Positions 34,246-43,709 are shown, counted from the stretch's first letter. The stretch is DNA of 64,000 bases from UBA10646 sp046296295 (GCA_046296295.1 JBKBLG010000015.1:17691-81690), one strand, 5' to 3'. Notes: generated by a model not told the origin, from the sequence alone. Program-made: numbers and translations.

Positions 34246-36288
34246 ATGATGTACTTACGTAAATGTTTATTGCTCTTAACAGCAGTAAGCACTGCTGTGG
34301 TTTCGATAGCGCAAGATCCATGGCGTATTCAAACCAATAATGTTAACGCAAGTAACTATTACGGAATAACTGTTGCCAATGGTATGATTGGGGTAGTAAG
34401 TGCACCGGAGCCCTTCAAGGTTCGAGAAGTAGTATTAGCGGGTGCTTACGATCAGTACGGCCGAGGCAGGGTAAGTAATTTTTTAAAAAGCTTCAATCTG
34501 CTGAATGGTTATCTCGAGATAGATGGCCGCCGACTCGATGGCAGTAACACCAGCAACATGGTGCAATCGCTAGATATGAAAGGGGCCGCATTTACCGCAA
34601 GGTTCAAACATGCCGATAAGGCAGAGGTTACTTATACCTACTACGCATTGCGTCATCTACCCTTTACGGTACTGATGGATGTGCAAGTGAAGGCACTTAA
34701 AAATATCACCCTAGGAGCGGCAAGCGTTATGGAGGCTCCCGATGCACTTCGCGATGTGCAGAATTATTACAACGAAATAGATCGGCCGCATGTAACCATA
34801 TCGTTGCTTACATCTGCTGCAAAAAGCCCAACGGGTAAGTTGTTGATGTGTGCTAGCAATACTTTTTTATTTCAAGAAAGTCATGGTAAAGAACCGAAAG
34901 TAATTCACGAAATGTGGGATAATGCCATGCACTTGGCTAAGTTTTCAAAAACATTGAAAGCTGGTGAAACTTATCAATACAGTATTGTAGGCAGTAGTAT
35001 TACCAGTGCACACCACGATGATCCTTTGAATGAAGCTGAACGCTTAACTATATATGCCAAATTAGAGGGTCGTGATCGGTTGCTTCAATTTCATCAACAA
35101 GCATGGAACGAACTTTGGAAAAGTGATATTCAAATAGAAGGCGATGCACAAGCACAGCAAGATGTACATAGCATGTTGTATCATTTGTATTCTTTTACTC
35201 GTGAGGGTACTGCCTATAGCCCTAGCCCAATGGGTTTAAGTGGGTTAGGTTACAATGGTCATGTGTTTTGGGATACAGAATTGTGGATGTTTCCCGCCTT
35301 GCTTATTATGCAACCTGCTATGGCTAAAAGTATGCTGATGTATCGTTTTGAACGGCTCGAAGCGGCTAAAAAAAATGCCTTTGCGCATGGTTATAAGGGA
35401 GCAATGTACCCTTGGGAAAGTGCAGTCACAGGCGTTGAAGAAACCCCGGTATGGGCGTTGAGCGGCCCCTTTGAACATCACATTACTGCCGATGTTGCTA
35501 TTGCATTTTGGAATTACTATTGTGTAACACAAGACAAGCAATTTCTCCGTGAAAAAGCATGGCCGGTATTACAAGCCACTGCCGATTTTTGGGCTAGCAG
35601 GGTAGAGCGAAATGGCCCCGGTAAGTTTGATATTAAAAACGTAGTAGCTGCCGATGAATGGGCCGAAAATGTAGACAATAATGCCTTCACCAATGCCGCT
35701 GCGAAAGCTAACCTACAAATGGCCAATGCAGCAGCCGTTATTTTAGGTGTGCCGGAAAATGCCGATTGGAAGCTGGTGGCAGAAAACATACCCATCTTAC
35801 AATTTGAAAACGGTGTTACCCGCGAGCATGCCACTTATAAAGGCGAGGGCATTAAGCAGGCCGATGTTAACCTCTTAGCATATCCACTCAAAGAAATTAC
35901 CGATATTGCTCGTATTAAAGCCGATTTAGAGTACTATACTGTAAGGGTGCCAAACGAAGGAACCCCAGCAATGACGCAAGGAGTTTTCGCCCTACTTTAC
36001 AGTAGGCTTGGCGATGCAGAAAAAGCAGCCTTTTGGTTTAAAGATGCTTATATCCCTAACCTAAACCCGCCGTTTCGTGTAATTGCCGAAACTAAAGGTG
36101 GTACAAACCCGTATTTCGCAACAGGTGCCGGTGGTATTTTGCAAGCTGTAATCATGGGTTTTGGTGGTATAGAAATTACCCCCAATGGCATTACTCAAAT
36201 AAAAACCGCATTACCAAAAGGATGGAAAAAAGTTACCATTACTGGTGCAGGCAGCGAAGAAAAAACCTTTGTTAACAGTGCACCATAA
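34246..36288 (+). CDS. Secreted glycoside hydrolase family 65-like protein
   Basis: The 680-residue protein has a signal peptide (MMYLRKCLLLLTAVSTAVVS) and a GH65-type architecture. An N-terminal beta-sandwich spans about residues 25-250, an (alpha/alpha)6 barrel covers 290-620, and a short C-terminal beta domain follows. Barrel landmarks are FWDTELWMFPALL, YPWESAVTGVEETP and AADEWAENVDNNAFTN, where the Glu of ADE is the expected catalytic acid. GH65 enzymes act on alpha-glucosides as hydrolases or phosphorylases; this one resembles the hydrolase-like branch that includes animal glucosylgalactosylhydroxylysine glucosidase. The substrate is unknown. TTG at 34225 is an alternative start. A half-type repeat (34253-34265) overlaps the signal peptide codons. 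Confidence 0.87.
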   Translation: MMYLRKCLLLLTAVSTAVVSIAQDPWRIQTNNVNASNYYGITVANGMIGVVSAPEPFKVREVVLAGAYDQYGRGRVSNFLKSFNLLNGYLEIDGRRLDGSNTSNMVQSLDMKGAAFTARFKHADKAEVTYTYYALRHLPFTVLMDVQVKALKNITLGAASVMEAPDALRDVQNYYNEIDRPHVTISLLTSAAKSPTGKLLMCASNTFLFQESHGKEPKVIHEMWDNAMHLAKFSKTLKAGETYQYSIVGSSITSAHHDDPLNEAERLTIYAKLEGRDRLLQFHQQAWNELWKSDIQIEGDAQAQQDVHSMLYHLYSFTREGTAYSPSPMGLSGLGYNGHVFWDTELWMFPALLIMQPAMAKSMLMYRFERLEAAKKNAFAHGYKGAMYPWESAVTGVEETPVWALSGPFEHHITADVAIAFWNYYCVTQDKQFLREKAWPVLQATADFWASRVERNGPGKFDIKNVVAADEWAENVDNNAFTNAAAKANLQMANAAAVILGVPENADWKLVAENIPILQFENGVTREHATYKGEGIKQADVNLLAYPLKEITDIARIKADLEYYTVRVPNEGTPAMTQGVFALLYSRLGDAEKAAFWFKDAYIPNLNPPFRVIAETKGGTNPYFATGAGGILQAVIMGFGGIEITPNGITQIKTALPKGWKKVTITGAGSEEKTFVNSAP

Positions 36289-36299
36289 GTAAATCGGGT

Positions 36300-36343
36300 A
36301 CCTTGCGGTAAATGATGTACTACACACTCATTTGCCGCAAGGT
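36300..36343. repeat. Inverted pair of the 15-mer repeat (G/C variants)
   Basis: ACCTTGCGGTAAATG at 36300-36314 faces CATTTGCCGCAAGGT at 36329-36343. The two copies carry matching variant positions (TTGC on one side, GCAA on the other), so pairing is kept along most of the arm. It lies 12 bases after the GH65 stop codon and probably acts as its terminator. Confidence 0.85.
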
Positions 36344-36397
36344 AAAAAATGTTAATTCTATTCTTGGCTACAATATAATTGATGCAAAGCGTTAATA

Positions 36398-36997
36398 TTA
36401 ATATGTAACAACTTTAGAATGTATTGTTACGCCAGATACATCCCTAGCATATTCAATGGTTACTGTTTTTCCGGCTGCATCTAAATTCGCAGTAAGAATG
36501 CTGCTGGTTTTATTTTCTATGCAGTCTCTCGAGGTACAAGAACCGTTACTAGTCCACCCTGCTTTATTGCGGCCGTATCGAATACCTTCCCAATCAATAA
36601 GTGGTATTGAAGATGCTTTGTAATCAGATGCATTCAGTACTTCTTTATTATGTTGATCAAGCACAACAAAGTCTGTGATATATACAAACTGGTTATTGTA
36701 GGTAATTTTAAAATGAACTCGGTCTGCATCTGGATAATTCGGTAATAGAGCATCTATCTCGTCAAAGAGAGGCATCAACTTATACTTACACCCGTTATTT
36801 ATTGCTGCTATCGTTGTTGCATCAAATAGCTTGGTTGAATCTTTGTAAAAGCTTGCTCCCTTTTGTTGCGATGTGCCTATCTTAATTTTTTCTTTTTCAT
36901 AAGGTTTGTCAAGATCGGTATTTTGTTCTGCCTGCTTTTTGCAGCCTAGCGTTACCATTGTTAGTAATATAACAATCGATAAAAGTGTTTTTTTCAT
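36398..36997 (-). CDS. Hypothetical lipoprotein
   Basis: The 199-residue product carries a lipoprotein signal sequence, MKKTLLSIVILLTMVTLGC, with the lipidated Cys at residue 19 followed by KK. The mature part is hydrophilic with mixed secondary structure. Several Cys residues (GCKYK, GSCTSRDC) could form disulfides in the periplasm. I recognise no domain family. It is monocistronic with AT-rich flanks. Confidence 0.75.
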   Translation of the reverse strand: MKKTLLSIVILLTMVTLGCKKQAEQNTDLDKPYEKEKIKIGTSQQKGASFYKDSTKLFDATTIAAINNGCKYKLMPLFDEIDALLPNYPDADRVHFKITYNNQFVYITDFVVLDQHNKEVLNASDYKASSIPLIDWEGIRYGRNKAGWTSNGSCTSRDCIENKTSSILTANLDAAGKTVTIEYARDVSGVTIHSKVVTY

Positions 36998-37207
36998 ACA
37001 TTAAGTTTAAAATTAACTGGATAATGCAAATTCGCTTTGCTTGCGTCTACTCTTTGTATTATAGTGGTTTTTCGATTGCACATCCCCCACTCAAAATATA
37101 TTTTTTTTATGAAATTATTATTTTTAAATAATTAAAAAAATTTTTTTTGAATTTTATGTGTTTCATTTACCGTAAGGTGAATTTTTAATCTGATAACAAA
37201 TAAAAAA

Positions 37208-37236
37208 ATAAAGGCGGCCATTGGCCGCCTTTATGG
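37208..37236 (-). terminator. Terminator after the POT transporter gene
   Basis: AAAGGCGGCCA and TGGCCGCCTTT form a near-continuous palindrome. On the minus strand it is followed by a T-rich run (complement of the A-rich 37199-37210). It lies about 28 bases past the stop codon at 37264. A repeat copy follows at 37164-37178. Confidence 0.88.
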
Positions 37237-37263
37237 TAAAATGGCTATAGGTGCAATGTAAGC

Positions 37264-38991
37264 TTACTTTACACCGTGCATCATTTTTTTCAATTTCGGA
37301 CTTAATACAAACAGTAACAAAGCTGCCACACCACTTAATACTACAAACACCATAAAAAACTCAAATAGGTTGTGAATGGTTACACCAGCAAAAGTGGGGT
37401 AGGTTGTTTCAATTTTTAGCTTGGCAAGCTCGTCTGCTTGCGCTGCGGTTAAGGTTGCTTTACCATCGAGCACTTGCTGTAGGTCTATACCTTTTTTAGC
37501 TGCTTCTTCAAATTTATCGCCTGTGGGTGGTAATATAGCACCAAGTGTACCTGCTAAGGCGTAGCCCGCAGCATTGCCAATAAACCAAACCCCCATTAAT
37601 AACGATGAAAAACGCTTAGGAGCCAACTTACTTACCAACGATAAGCCAATAGGGCTCAAACACAATTCGCCCAATGTATGAAATAGGTACATCACAAACA
37701 ACCAAATTACGCCCAACTTGCCACTCGTGCCCAAATCTTTCACCTGATAGGCAATAATTAAGTAGCCAACGCTTAACAATGCTAAACCATATGATTGCTT
37801 AACGGTGCTACCCGGCTCCATACCTCGCTTTTGCAGCCACAACCAAAGAATACTGAATGGTATTGCAAAAGCAATTACAAAAATTGAATTGGCATTTTGT
37901 ACGAACGATGGGGGCATGTTCCAACCTAAAAAATTAAGGTCGGTTTGCTTATCGGCAACAAACGTAAGCGAACTGCCAGCCTGTTCAAAAGCACTCCAGA
38001 AAAAGATAACGAAGAAGGCTACGGTGTACATTACCAAAATACGGTCGCGCTCTACATTTGTAATACTCTTATCCGTTAAAATTAACACAGCCAAGCTAAT
38101 ACCAGCGCTGTAAATGAAAGGATACACCCATACTTTAATAGGGTTTTGTACCGCAACTGTGCTATCAATACTTAAATAGTGAAACCCAAAAAATAAAGCT
38201 ACCATCAATACCACTACACTACCAATAGCAATAGGGGTAAATTGTGCTTTTTCTGCTTCATCACTTGCAGTATTTATGGCGCTATTGAACGAAGGCTTAC
38301 CGCCAATAGCAACGCCATCGGGTGTTACAATATACTTATTCTTTAAAATATAAAACACCATAGTACCCAACAGCATTGCAACACCTGCCGCCAAAAAGCC
38401 CCATTTAAATGCGGTAACATCACGTACTGTTTTTTCAACACCGCCCACTATTTCAACACTTTTCACATCTCCAAGAATAGGGCAAATGGTCATACCCAAT
38501 AAAGCTCCCACATTAATACCCATATAAAAAACGGTGAAAGCACTATCGAGCCGCGTATCGCCTTTCGGATACAAACTACCCACCATGCTCGAAATGTTCG
38601 GTTTAAAAAAGCCATTCCCCAAAATAATCACCCCTAAAGCACCCCACATCATCAGTTTGGCACTTTCAAGGTTGGTGGCATAAGTGTAACCACTGGTAAA
38701 AAGCAAAATTTGGCCAATAGCCATAACCAAGCCACCCAACATAATACAGTTACGGTTACCTAAGTAACGGTCGCTAATATAGCCACCCAACATAGGCGTT
38801 AAATAACATAAACCCAAGAAGCCACCATAAATAATAGAAGCATCTTTATCACTAAAAGCAAGAGCGTTCACCAAAAAAAGCGTTAACAAGGCACGCATGC
38901 CATAAAAGTTAAAACGCTCCCACATTTCTGTGGTGAACAACACATACAAGCCCTTCGGATGCCCAGTTTGGGCAGGCGCAGCATTCGTCAT
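37264..38991 (-). CDS. Proton-dependent oligopeptide transporter (POT/PTR2 family)
   Basis: The 575-residue protein belongs to the POT family of the major facilitator superfamily, importing di- and tripeptides with protons. The signature near the N-terminus is GLYVLFTTEMWERFNFYGMRALL, containing the ExxER-type motif region. GGYISDRYLGNRNCIMLGG follows. At least 12 transmembrane helices are visible. A soluble insertion at about residues 500-540 (GDKFEEAAKKGIDLQQVLDG...) is typical of Bacteroidota members. LGELCLSPIGLSLVSKLAP matches the second family signature. The gene is monocistronic with its own terminator. Confidence 0.94.
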   Translation of the reverse strand: MTNAAPAQTGHPKGLYVLFTTEMWERFNFYGMRALLTLFLVNALAFSDKDASIIYGGFLGLCYLTPMLGGYISDRYLGNRNCIMLGGLVMAIGQILLFTSGYTYATNLESAKLMMWGALGVIILGNGFFKPNISSMVGSLYPKGDTRLDSAFTVFYMGINVGALLGMTICPILGDVKSVEIVGGVEKTVRDVTAFKWGFLAAGVAMLLGTMVFYILKNKYIVTPDGVAIGGKPSFNSAINTASDEAEKAQFTPIAIGSVVVLMVALFFGFHYLSIDSTVAVQNPIKVWVYPFIYSAGISLAVLILTDKSITNVERDRILVMYTVAFFVIFFWSAFEQAGSSLTFVADKQTDLNFLGWNMPPSFVQNANSIFVIAFAIPFSILWLWLQKRGMEPGSTVKQSYGLALLSVGYLIIAYQVKDLGTSGKLGVIWLFVMYLFHTLGELCLSPIGLSLVSKLAPKRFSSLLMGVWFIGNAAGYALAGTLGAILPPTGDKFEEAAKKGIDLQQVLDGKATLTAAQADELAKLKIETTYPTFAGVTIHNLFEFFMVFVVLSGVAALLLFVLSPKLKKMMHGVK

Positions 38992-39210
38992 GTTAAAAAG
39001 TTAAGTCAGAAAAAATCATAGTTAATGCCCGCCAAAATAGTAAATAATGCCTTACATATACCAGTTGGTAGTATTTGGGCGTTGCGGCCATGAGGCCGCC
39101 GGGCTTTTCGTTTCAATGTGCAACCGCAACAGCGGTTGCCATTTCCACTACAATCCCTAACGCAAAGGCAGCAGTTATAAGCAAAATGCAGGCAAGCCAA
39201 TGTACAAACG

Positions 39211-39218
39211 TATCTTTG
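39211..39218 (+). promoter_or_regulatory. Candidate -7 element for obg
   Basis: TATCTTTG matches TAnnTTTG exactly and ends seven bases before the obg ATG. A transcript starting at the usual distance would have almost no leader. No clear TTTG -33 element is visible. Confidence 0.55.
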
Positions 39219-39225
39219 TACGCAC

Positions 39226-40227
39226 ATGGAAAGAACAAATTTCATCGATTACATACGTGTATTTTGTAAGAGTGGCCACGGCGGAGCAGGTAGCCGCCAC
39301 ATGATGCGTACCAAATACAACCCAATGGCCGGGCCCGACGGTGGCGATGGTGGCCGTGGTGGCCATATCATTTTGCGTGGCAACCAACAGTTATGGACAC
39401 TACTACACTTGCGTTACTACAAAAATGTAATTGCCGACAACGGCATGCCTGGCGATAAAAACAATCGTACCGGTGCTCAAGGAAAAGATATCATCATAGA
39501 AGTACCGCTTGGTACAGTAGCCCGCGATGAAGAAACAGGCGAAGTTGCCGTTGAAATTTTAGAAGACGGGCAAGAGTTCATTCTTATGAAAGGTGGCCGT
39601 GGGGGCCTGGGTAATAGCAATTTTGCTACCGCTACTAACCAAGCACCAGAGTATGCTCAACCCGGCGAGCCGGGCGTTGAAGGTTGGAAGCTACTAGAGC
39701 TAAAAGTACTTGCCGATGTTGGTTTGGTGGGCTTCCCTAACGCTGGTAAGAGTACCTTATTAAGTAGTATTAGTGCTGCCAAGCCTAAAATTGCTAATTA
39801 CGCTTTTACTACCCTAACACCGCAATTGGGTATGGTTGAATACAGAGAAGGCAAAAGCTTTTGTATGGCCGATTTGCCCGGTATTATTGAAGGTGCAGCA
39901 GAAGGCAAAGGGCTTGGGCATCGCTTCTTAAGGCATATAGAGCGTAACTCGGTATTGCTTTTTTTAATTCCTGCCGATAGTGCCGATCATGCTAAAGAGT
40001 ATCATATTTTATTGAAAGAGCTAGAAGCATACAACCCCGATATGTTGCATAAAGACCGTATTATCGCTATCAGCAAAAGCGATATGCTCGACGATGAGTT
40101 GAAGGCTGCCATCGTACAAGAACTCCCGACAGATGTACCACATTTTTTTATCTCTAGTGTGGCTAACATAGGCTTACAACCTTTGAAAGATGCTTTGTGG
40201 CAATTGCTCAATAAGCCTGCAGTATAA
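39226..40227 (+). CDS. obg: GTPase ObgE/CgtA
   Basis: The 333-residue essential GTPase associates with the large ribosomal subunit. The Gly-rich Obg domain covers about residues 1-158 (GHGGAGSRHMMR, PDGGDGGRGGHI, GGRGGLGNSNFATATNQAP). The G domain follows, with G1 GFPNAGKST near residue 167, G3 DLPGIIEGAAEGKGLGHRFLRH and G4-like AISKSDM. There is no C-terminal OCT domain, which fits the length. It ends near a repeat copy (40232-40245) and a long hairpin shared with the convergent small gene. Confidence 0.96.
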   Translation: MERTNFIDYIRVFCKSGHGGAGSRHMMRTKYNPMAGPDGGDGGRGGHIILRGNQQLWTLLHLRYYKNVIADNGMPGDKNNRTGAQGKDIIIEVPLGTVARDEETGEVAVEILEDGQEFILMKGGRGGLGNSNFATATNQAPEYAQPGEPGVEGWKLLELKVLADVGLVGFPNAGKSTLLSSISAAKPKIANYAFTTLTPQLGMVEYREGKSFCMADLPGIIEGAAEGKGLGHRFLRHIERNSVLLFLIPADSADHAKEYHILLKELEAYNPDMLHKDRIIAISKSDMLDDELKAAIVQELPTDVPHFFISSVANIGLQPLKDALWQLLNKPAV

Positions 40228-40260
40228 TTACTTTTACCGTAAGGCGCTCATTTTGACAAT

Positions 40261-40305
40261 TTAAAAAGTAATGGGCTCGCCTTCGGCGAGCCCATTACTT
40301 TTTAA
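40261..40305. terminator. Long perfect hairpin between convergent genes
   Basis: Two perfectly complementary 21-base arms flank the three-base loop TTC; the core is GGGCTCGCC-TTC-GGCGAGCCC. It terminates obg and, on the other strand, overlaps the last codon of the small gene at 40302. The core is the same as at 33628-33676, with different outer arms. Confidence 0.9.
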
Positions 40306-40556
40306 TTCTTATTGCAAATGAAAATAAACGCCTTTAATTCTTTCGCTCTCATCATTTGCTGTATTAAATGCGGTTTTTTAATGATTTTATGCTTATTTAA
40401 ATCGATCACCTCTGAAACTTTACAAAACACTTCAAAATTCTCAACACTATACAAAATATCATTTAATTGGTCGAGCATTGCATTCACTTGTTGTTCGTTC
40501 AACAAATTGCGTTTAGCAAGTACTAACAAATCTCTGTTCCAAAAATTACCGTTCAT
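40302..40556 (-). CDS. Small hypothetical protein
   Basis: This 84-residue, mostly helical, charged protein (start MNGNFWNRDLLVLAKRNLLN) has no signal peptide or recognisable family. Composition (alternating Lys, Glu, Asn and hydrophobic residues) is more protein-like than the overlapping plus-strand frame, and its 3' end coincides with a strong hairpin. A small lipoprotein gene lies 68 bases upstream on the same strand. Confidence 0.6.
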   Translation of the reverse strand: MNGNFWNRDLLVLAKRNLLNEQQVNAMLDQLNDILYSVENFEVFCKVSEVIDLNKHKIIKKPHLIQQMMRAKELKAFIFICNKN

Positions 40557-40624
40557 ATTACAACATTTAGTTGCATTTAAATAGGGAGATTATTGCAGTG
40601 GTTCGCTTACTTGTACCAGAGAAT

Positions 40625-40756
40625 TTAACCTACAGATTTTCTATTCGGACATCCACATTGCTTGCTGTAACTACTCCTGCCAAACACACCACAAGAACTT
40701 ACCACTACACTTAGTAATAACACAATTATTAAATAATGGTTTAGTTTCTTACGCAT
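40625..40756 (-). CDS. Small lipoprotein (43 residues)
   Basis: A complete short frame starts with ATG at 40756 and ends with TAA at 40625-40627. It encodes a basic start (MRKKLNHY), a hydrophobic helix (LIIVLLLSVVV) and a lipobox VSSC with Cys at residue 23. The tiny mature part contains QCGCP and ends KSVG. Very small Cys/Pro-containing lipoproteins like this are widespread in Bacteroidota without known function. It is probably cotranscribed with the small gene at 40302-40556. Confidence 0.7.
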   Translation of the reverse strand: MRKKLNHYLIIVLLLSVVVSSCGVFGRSSYSKQCGCPNRKSVG

Positions 40757-40840
40757 AAGGCATCTAAATTAGCAGTTTTATTGCTGTAAAAATCAAATTA
40801 TTAGCCGCTGAGCTTAAAAAAAAACATAAAAAATAGCACT

Positions 40841-41917
40841 GTGCTAGTGGCACCACTCGATTGGGGGTTGGGTCATGCCACCCGTTGCATGTACATTATC
40901 AATGCTTTATTGGCCGCCCATGCTCGTGTAATTATTGCTGCTTCCGGTAGGCAAGCGAGTTGGTTACAGCAGCAGTATCCAATGCTGAAAGTACTACGAA
41001 TACCCGGCTACGAGGTTAAATATGCTAAGAGAGGGGTATTACTGCCATTGGTGTTGTTACAACAGCTGCCTCGTATAATGCGTACCATTCGAGCAGAGCA
41101 CCGGTGGTTAGAGCAAGCGGTTAAAAAGTACAATATCGATATTGTGCTGTCTGATAATCGCTATGGCTTACACACCAAACTAGTGCCGTGTATTTTTATT
41201 ACGCATCAACTTACCATTGCCACTCCCACGGCTATAATCACCAAAATGGTGCAGCACATCAATTACCGTTACATACAGCAGTTTAATGCTTGTTGGGTGC
41301 CCGATATTGGCCTTACGGCAAATGCCCTTGCGGGTACTTTATCGCACCCGCAACAATTGCCAACTATATCGGTACATTATATAGGCTGGCTTAGCCGACT
41401 ACAACCTGTACCAGTTGCAGCTAGCATTGTAATTGATTTTTTGGTGATGCTGAGCGGGCCAGAACCGCAGCGTACAATTTTCGAAGCATTGGTGGTAAAA
41501 GCAGCAGCAGCTATGCCCCAAAAAAAATTTTTGTTACTAAGAGCACTTCCGCAAAGCAATAAGGCTTTAAAGGTTTCATCTAATATAAGCGTGTTCAACC
41601 ATGCCGATGCTGCTACCATTAGTGCATGGGTGGCTCAAGCCGAATATATTATTACCCGAAGTGGTTATACCACATTAATGGAAGTATTACCATTAGGTAA
41701 GCGTTGTATTTGTATTCCCACACCGGGGCAAACAGAGCAGGAGTATCTGGCTACGTACCTTATGCAGCGGCGGTGGGCATTTGCCGTAAGGCAGTCGCAA
41801 TTTTCTGTAGCCACACTGCAAGCAGCTTTATTATTTGATTATGCTTTTGTGCAACCCGCTGCAACAGCCGACATTGCCGCATTGGTTGCTGCACAGTTAG
41901 CAGGAGAAACCCTGTAG
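40841..41917 (+). CDS. Glycosyltransferase, GT-B fold (MurG-like)
   Basis: The 358-residue protein has the features of a GT-B glycosyltransferase. The first beta strand and Gly loop are MLVAPLDWGLGHATRCM, and the C-terminal donor-binding region includes ITRSGYTTLMEVLPLGKRCICIPTPGQTEQEYLA, similar to the GT28/MurG C-terminal signature. The acceptor is unknown. GTG at 40841 is the start, since a stop lies just upstream and the first strand begins immediately. It lies nine bases upstream of nadE. Two repeat copies lie inside the gene (41311-41324 read as LTAN, 41778-41792 read as FAVRQ). Confidence 0.82.
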   Translation: MLVAPLDWGLGHATRCMYIINALLAAHARVIIAASGRQASWLQQQYPMLKVLRIPGYEVKYAKRGVLLPLVLLQQLPRIMRTIRAEHRWLEQAVKKYNIDIVLSDNRYGLHTKLVPCIFITHQLTIATPTAIITKMVQHINYRYIQQFNACWVPDIGLTANALAGTLSHPQQLPTISVHYIGWLSRLQPVPVAASIVIDFLVMLSGPEPQRTIFEALVVKAAAAMPQKKFLLLRALPQSNKALKVSSNISVFNHADAATISAWVAQAEYIITRSGYTTLMEVLPLGKRCICIPTPGQTEQEYLATYLMQRRWAFAVRQSQFSVATLQAALLFDYAFVQPAATADIAALVAAQLAGETL

Positions 41918-41922
41918 CTTTG
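41915..41922 (+). promoter_or_regulatory. Candidate -7 element for nadE inside the end of the upstream gene
   Basis: TAGCTTTG matches TAnnTTTG, its first three bases being the stop codon of the glycosyltransferase gene. The nadE ATG begins four bases after it, in the context TTTGCAGCATG that recurs before several starts in this window. Confidence 0.4.
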
Positions 41923-41926
41923 CAGC

Positions 41927-43609
41927 ATGAATATTGTATTGGCACAACAGAATTATCATATTGGCAACTTCAATTATAATACCGCTAAAATGTTGGCAGC
42001 AATTGAGGAGGCTAAAGCACAACAAGCCGATTTAATTGTATTTAGTGAACTATCTGTTTGCGGATATCCACCACGAGATTTTTTAGAGTTTGCTGATTTT
42101 ATTGATCAGTGCTACGCTCAACTTGAAAAATTAGCTGCTGCAGCTACCGATATTGGTGTATTGGTGGGTGGGCCTGCCCGCAACCCTAATGCTTTAGGTA
42201 AAGATTTATTCAACGCTGCTTTTTTACTGTACAATGGTAAGGTGCAAGCCGAGGTGCATAAAACCCTGCTTCCTACTTACGATGTGTTTGATGAATATCG
42301 CTACTTTGAACCTGCATATCATTGGCATGTGGTTGGTTTTAAAGGGTATAAATTAGCCATTACCATTTGTGAAGATATCTGGAACCTCGGCGATAATCCA
42401 TTATACCGTATTTGTCCGATGGATCGATTAATGGAGTATAAGCCCGATATCATGATCAATTTGAGTGCTAGTCCTTTTGATTATACCCACGATACAGATC
42501 GTAAGGCTATTATCAAAGCCAATGTAGTGAAGTATCAACTACCCATGGTGTATGTGAATGCCGTAGGTAGCCAAACAGAAATTGTATTCGATGGCGGTAG
42601 TGTAGCTTTCGATAAAAATGGTAACGTTTGTGCCGCTTTGCCACAATTTAAGGAGGCTACAGCCATGGTTACCATACTGCCCAATGGTACCATACAGCAG
42701 CCTATTCTCGAACCTGCTGCAACGGTGCCGCACCAACAGCTTGAACCTACAACTTTACAACCTGAGCTTAACATTGCTCAAATTCATCAAGCACTTATCA
42801 GTGGTATTAGAGATTATTTTGGTAAAATGGGATTTACGAAAGCAATCTTGGGTAGTAGTGGTGGTATAGATTCGGCAGTGGTGTTGGCATTGGCTTGCGA
42901 AGCTTTAGGAAGCGATAATGTAAGAGCTGTATTAATGCCATCGCCTTACAGTAGTGAACACTCAGTTACCGATGCTGTACAACTCAGCAAAAACCTAAAT
43001 AATCCTTACGATATTGTACGTATTGATACTATTTATAAAAGCTTCTTGCAACAGTTACAACCCATTTTTGGCAATTTGCCATTTGGTTTGGCAGAAGAAA
43101 ATACCCAAAGTAGAACCCGAGGTAATATATTAATGGCTATTAGTAATAAGCTAGGCTACATTTTGCTGAACACTAGTAACAAAAGCGAGCTGTCTACCGG
43201 TTATGGTACCTTGTATGGCGATATGGCCGGAGGCTTGAGTGTACTTGGCGATTTGTATAAAATGCAGGTATATGCATTAGCTAAGTACATTAATAGAAAC
43301 AGCGAAATTATACCCGAACATATCTTAACCAAAGCGCCCAGTGCTGAGTTACGCCCTAACCAAAAAGATAGCGATAGCTTACCCGATTATGCAATACTGG
43401 ATGCTATTTTGTATCAATACATAGAACTGCGTAAGGGGCCGGCAGCAATTAAGGCGCAAGGTTTCGATGCAGCTTTGGTAGATAAAACACTTCGTTTGGT
43501 GAATATGAATGAGTACAAGCGTAATCAATTTTGCCCCATTATAAGGGTAAGTCCGAAAGCATTTGGTGTTGGCCGCCGAATGCCAATTGTAGGTAAGTAT
43601 TTGAGTTAG
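41927..43609 (+). CDS. nadE: Glutamine-dependent NAD+ synthetase
   Basis: The 560-residue enzyme makes NAD+ from nicotinic acid adenine dinucleotide, ATP and glutamine. The N-terminal nitrilase-like glutaminase domain (about residues 1-260) has the triad E41 (FSELSVCGYP), Lys in HKTLLPTYDVFDEYRYF and Cys in ITICEDIWN. The C-terminal synthetase has the P-loop GSSGGIDSAVVLALA near residue 306, plus NTSNKSELSTGYGTLYGDMAGG. It is nine bases after the glycosyltransferase gene, and a half-site plus full repeat pair follows the stop codon. Confidence 0.96.
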   Translation: MNIVLAQQNYHIGNFNYNTAKMLAAIEEAKAQQADLIVFSELSVCGYPPRDFLEFADFIDQCYAQLEKLAAAATDIGVLVGGPARNPNALGKDLFNAAFLLYNGKVQAEVHKTLLPTYDVFDEYRYFEPAYHWHVVGFKGYKLAITICEDIWNLGDNPLYRICPMDRLMEYKPDIMINLSASPFDYTHDTDRKAIIKANVVKYQLPMVYVNAVGSQTEIVFDGGSVAFDKNGNVCAALPQFKEATAMVTILPNGTIQQPILEPAATVPHQQLEPTTLQPELNIAQIHQALISGIRDYFGKMGFTKAILGSSGGIDSAVVLALACEALGSDNVRAVLMPSPYSSEHSVTDAVQLSKNLNNPYDIVRIDTIYKSFLQQLQPIFGNLPFGLAEENTQSRTRGNILMAISNKLGYILLNTSNKSELSTGYGTLYGDMAGGLSVLGDLYKMQVYALAKYINRNSEIIPEHILTKAPSAELRPNQKDSDSLPDYAILDAILYQYIELRKGPAAIKAQGFDAALVDKTLRLVNMNEYKRNQFCPIIRVSPKAFGVGRRMPIVGKYLS

Positions 43610-43611
43610 GT

Positions 43612-43641
43612 ACTTACGTAAATGTACATTTGCCGTAAGGC
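43612..43641. repeat. Half-site facing a full copy of the 15-mer repeat
   Basis: ACTTACGTAAATG at 43612-43624 faces CATTTGCCGTAAGGC at 43627-43641, two bases apart. The left arm has the shortened TTACGTAA centre. The pair begins two bases after the nadE stop codon and may act as its terminator. Confidence 0.75.
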
Positions 43642-43709
43642 CACTTATCCTGAAAAAAAGTACACCAAATTTTTACCTCGTATATTGCACCCCCAAAAAA
43701 GAAAATAGT

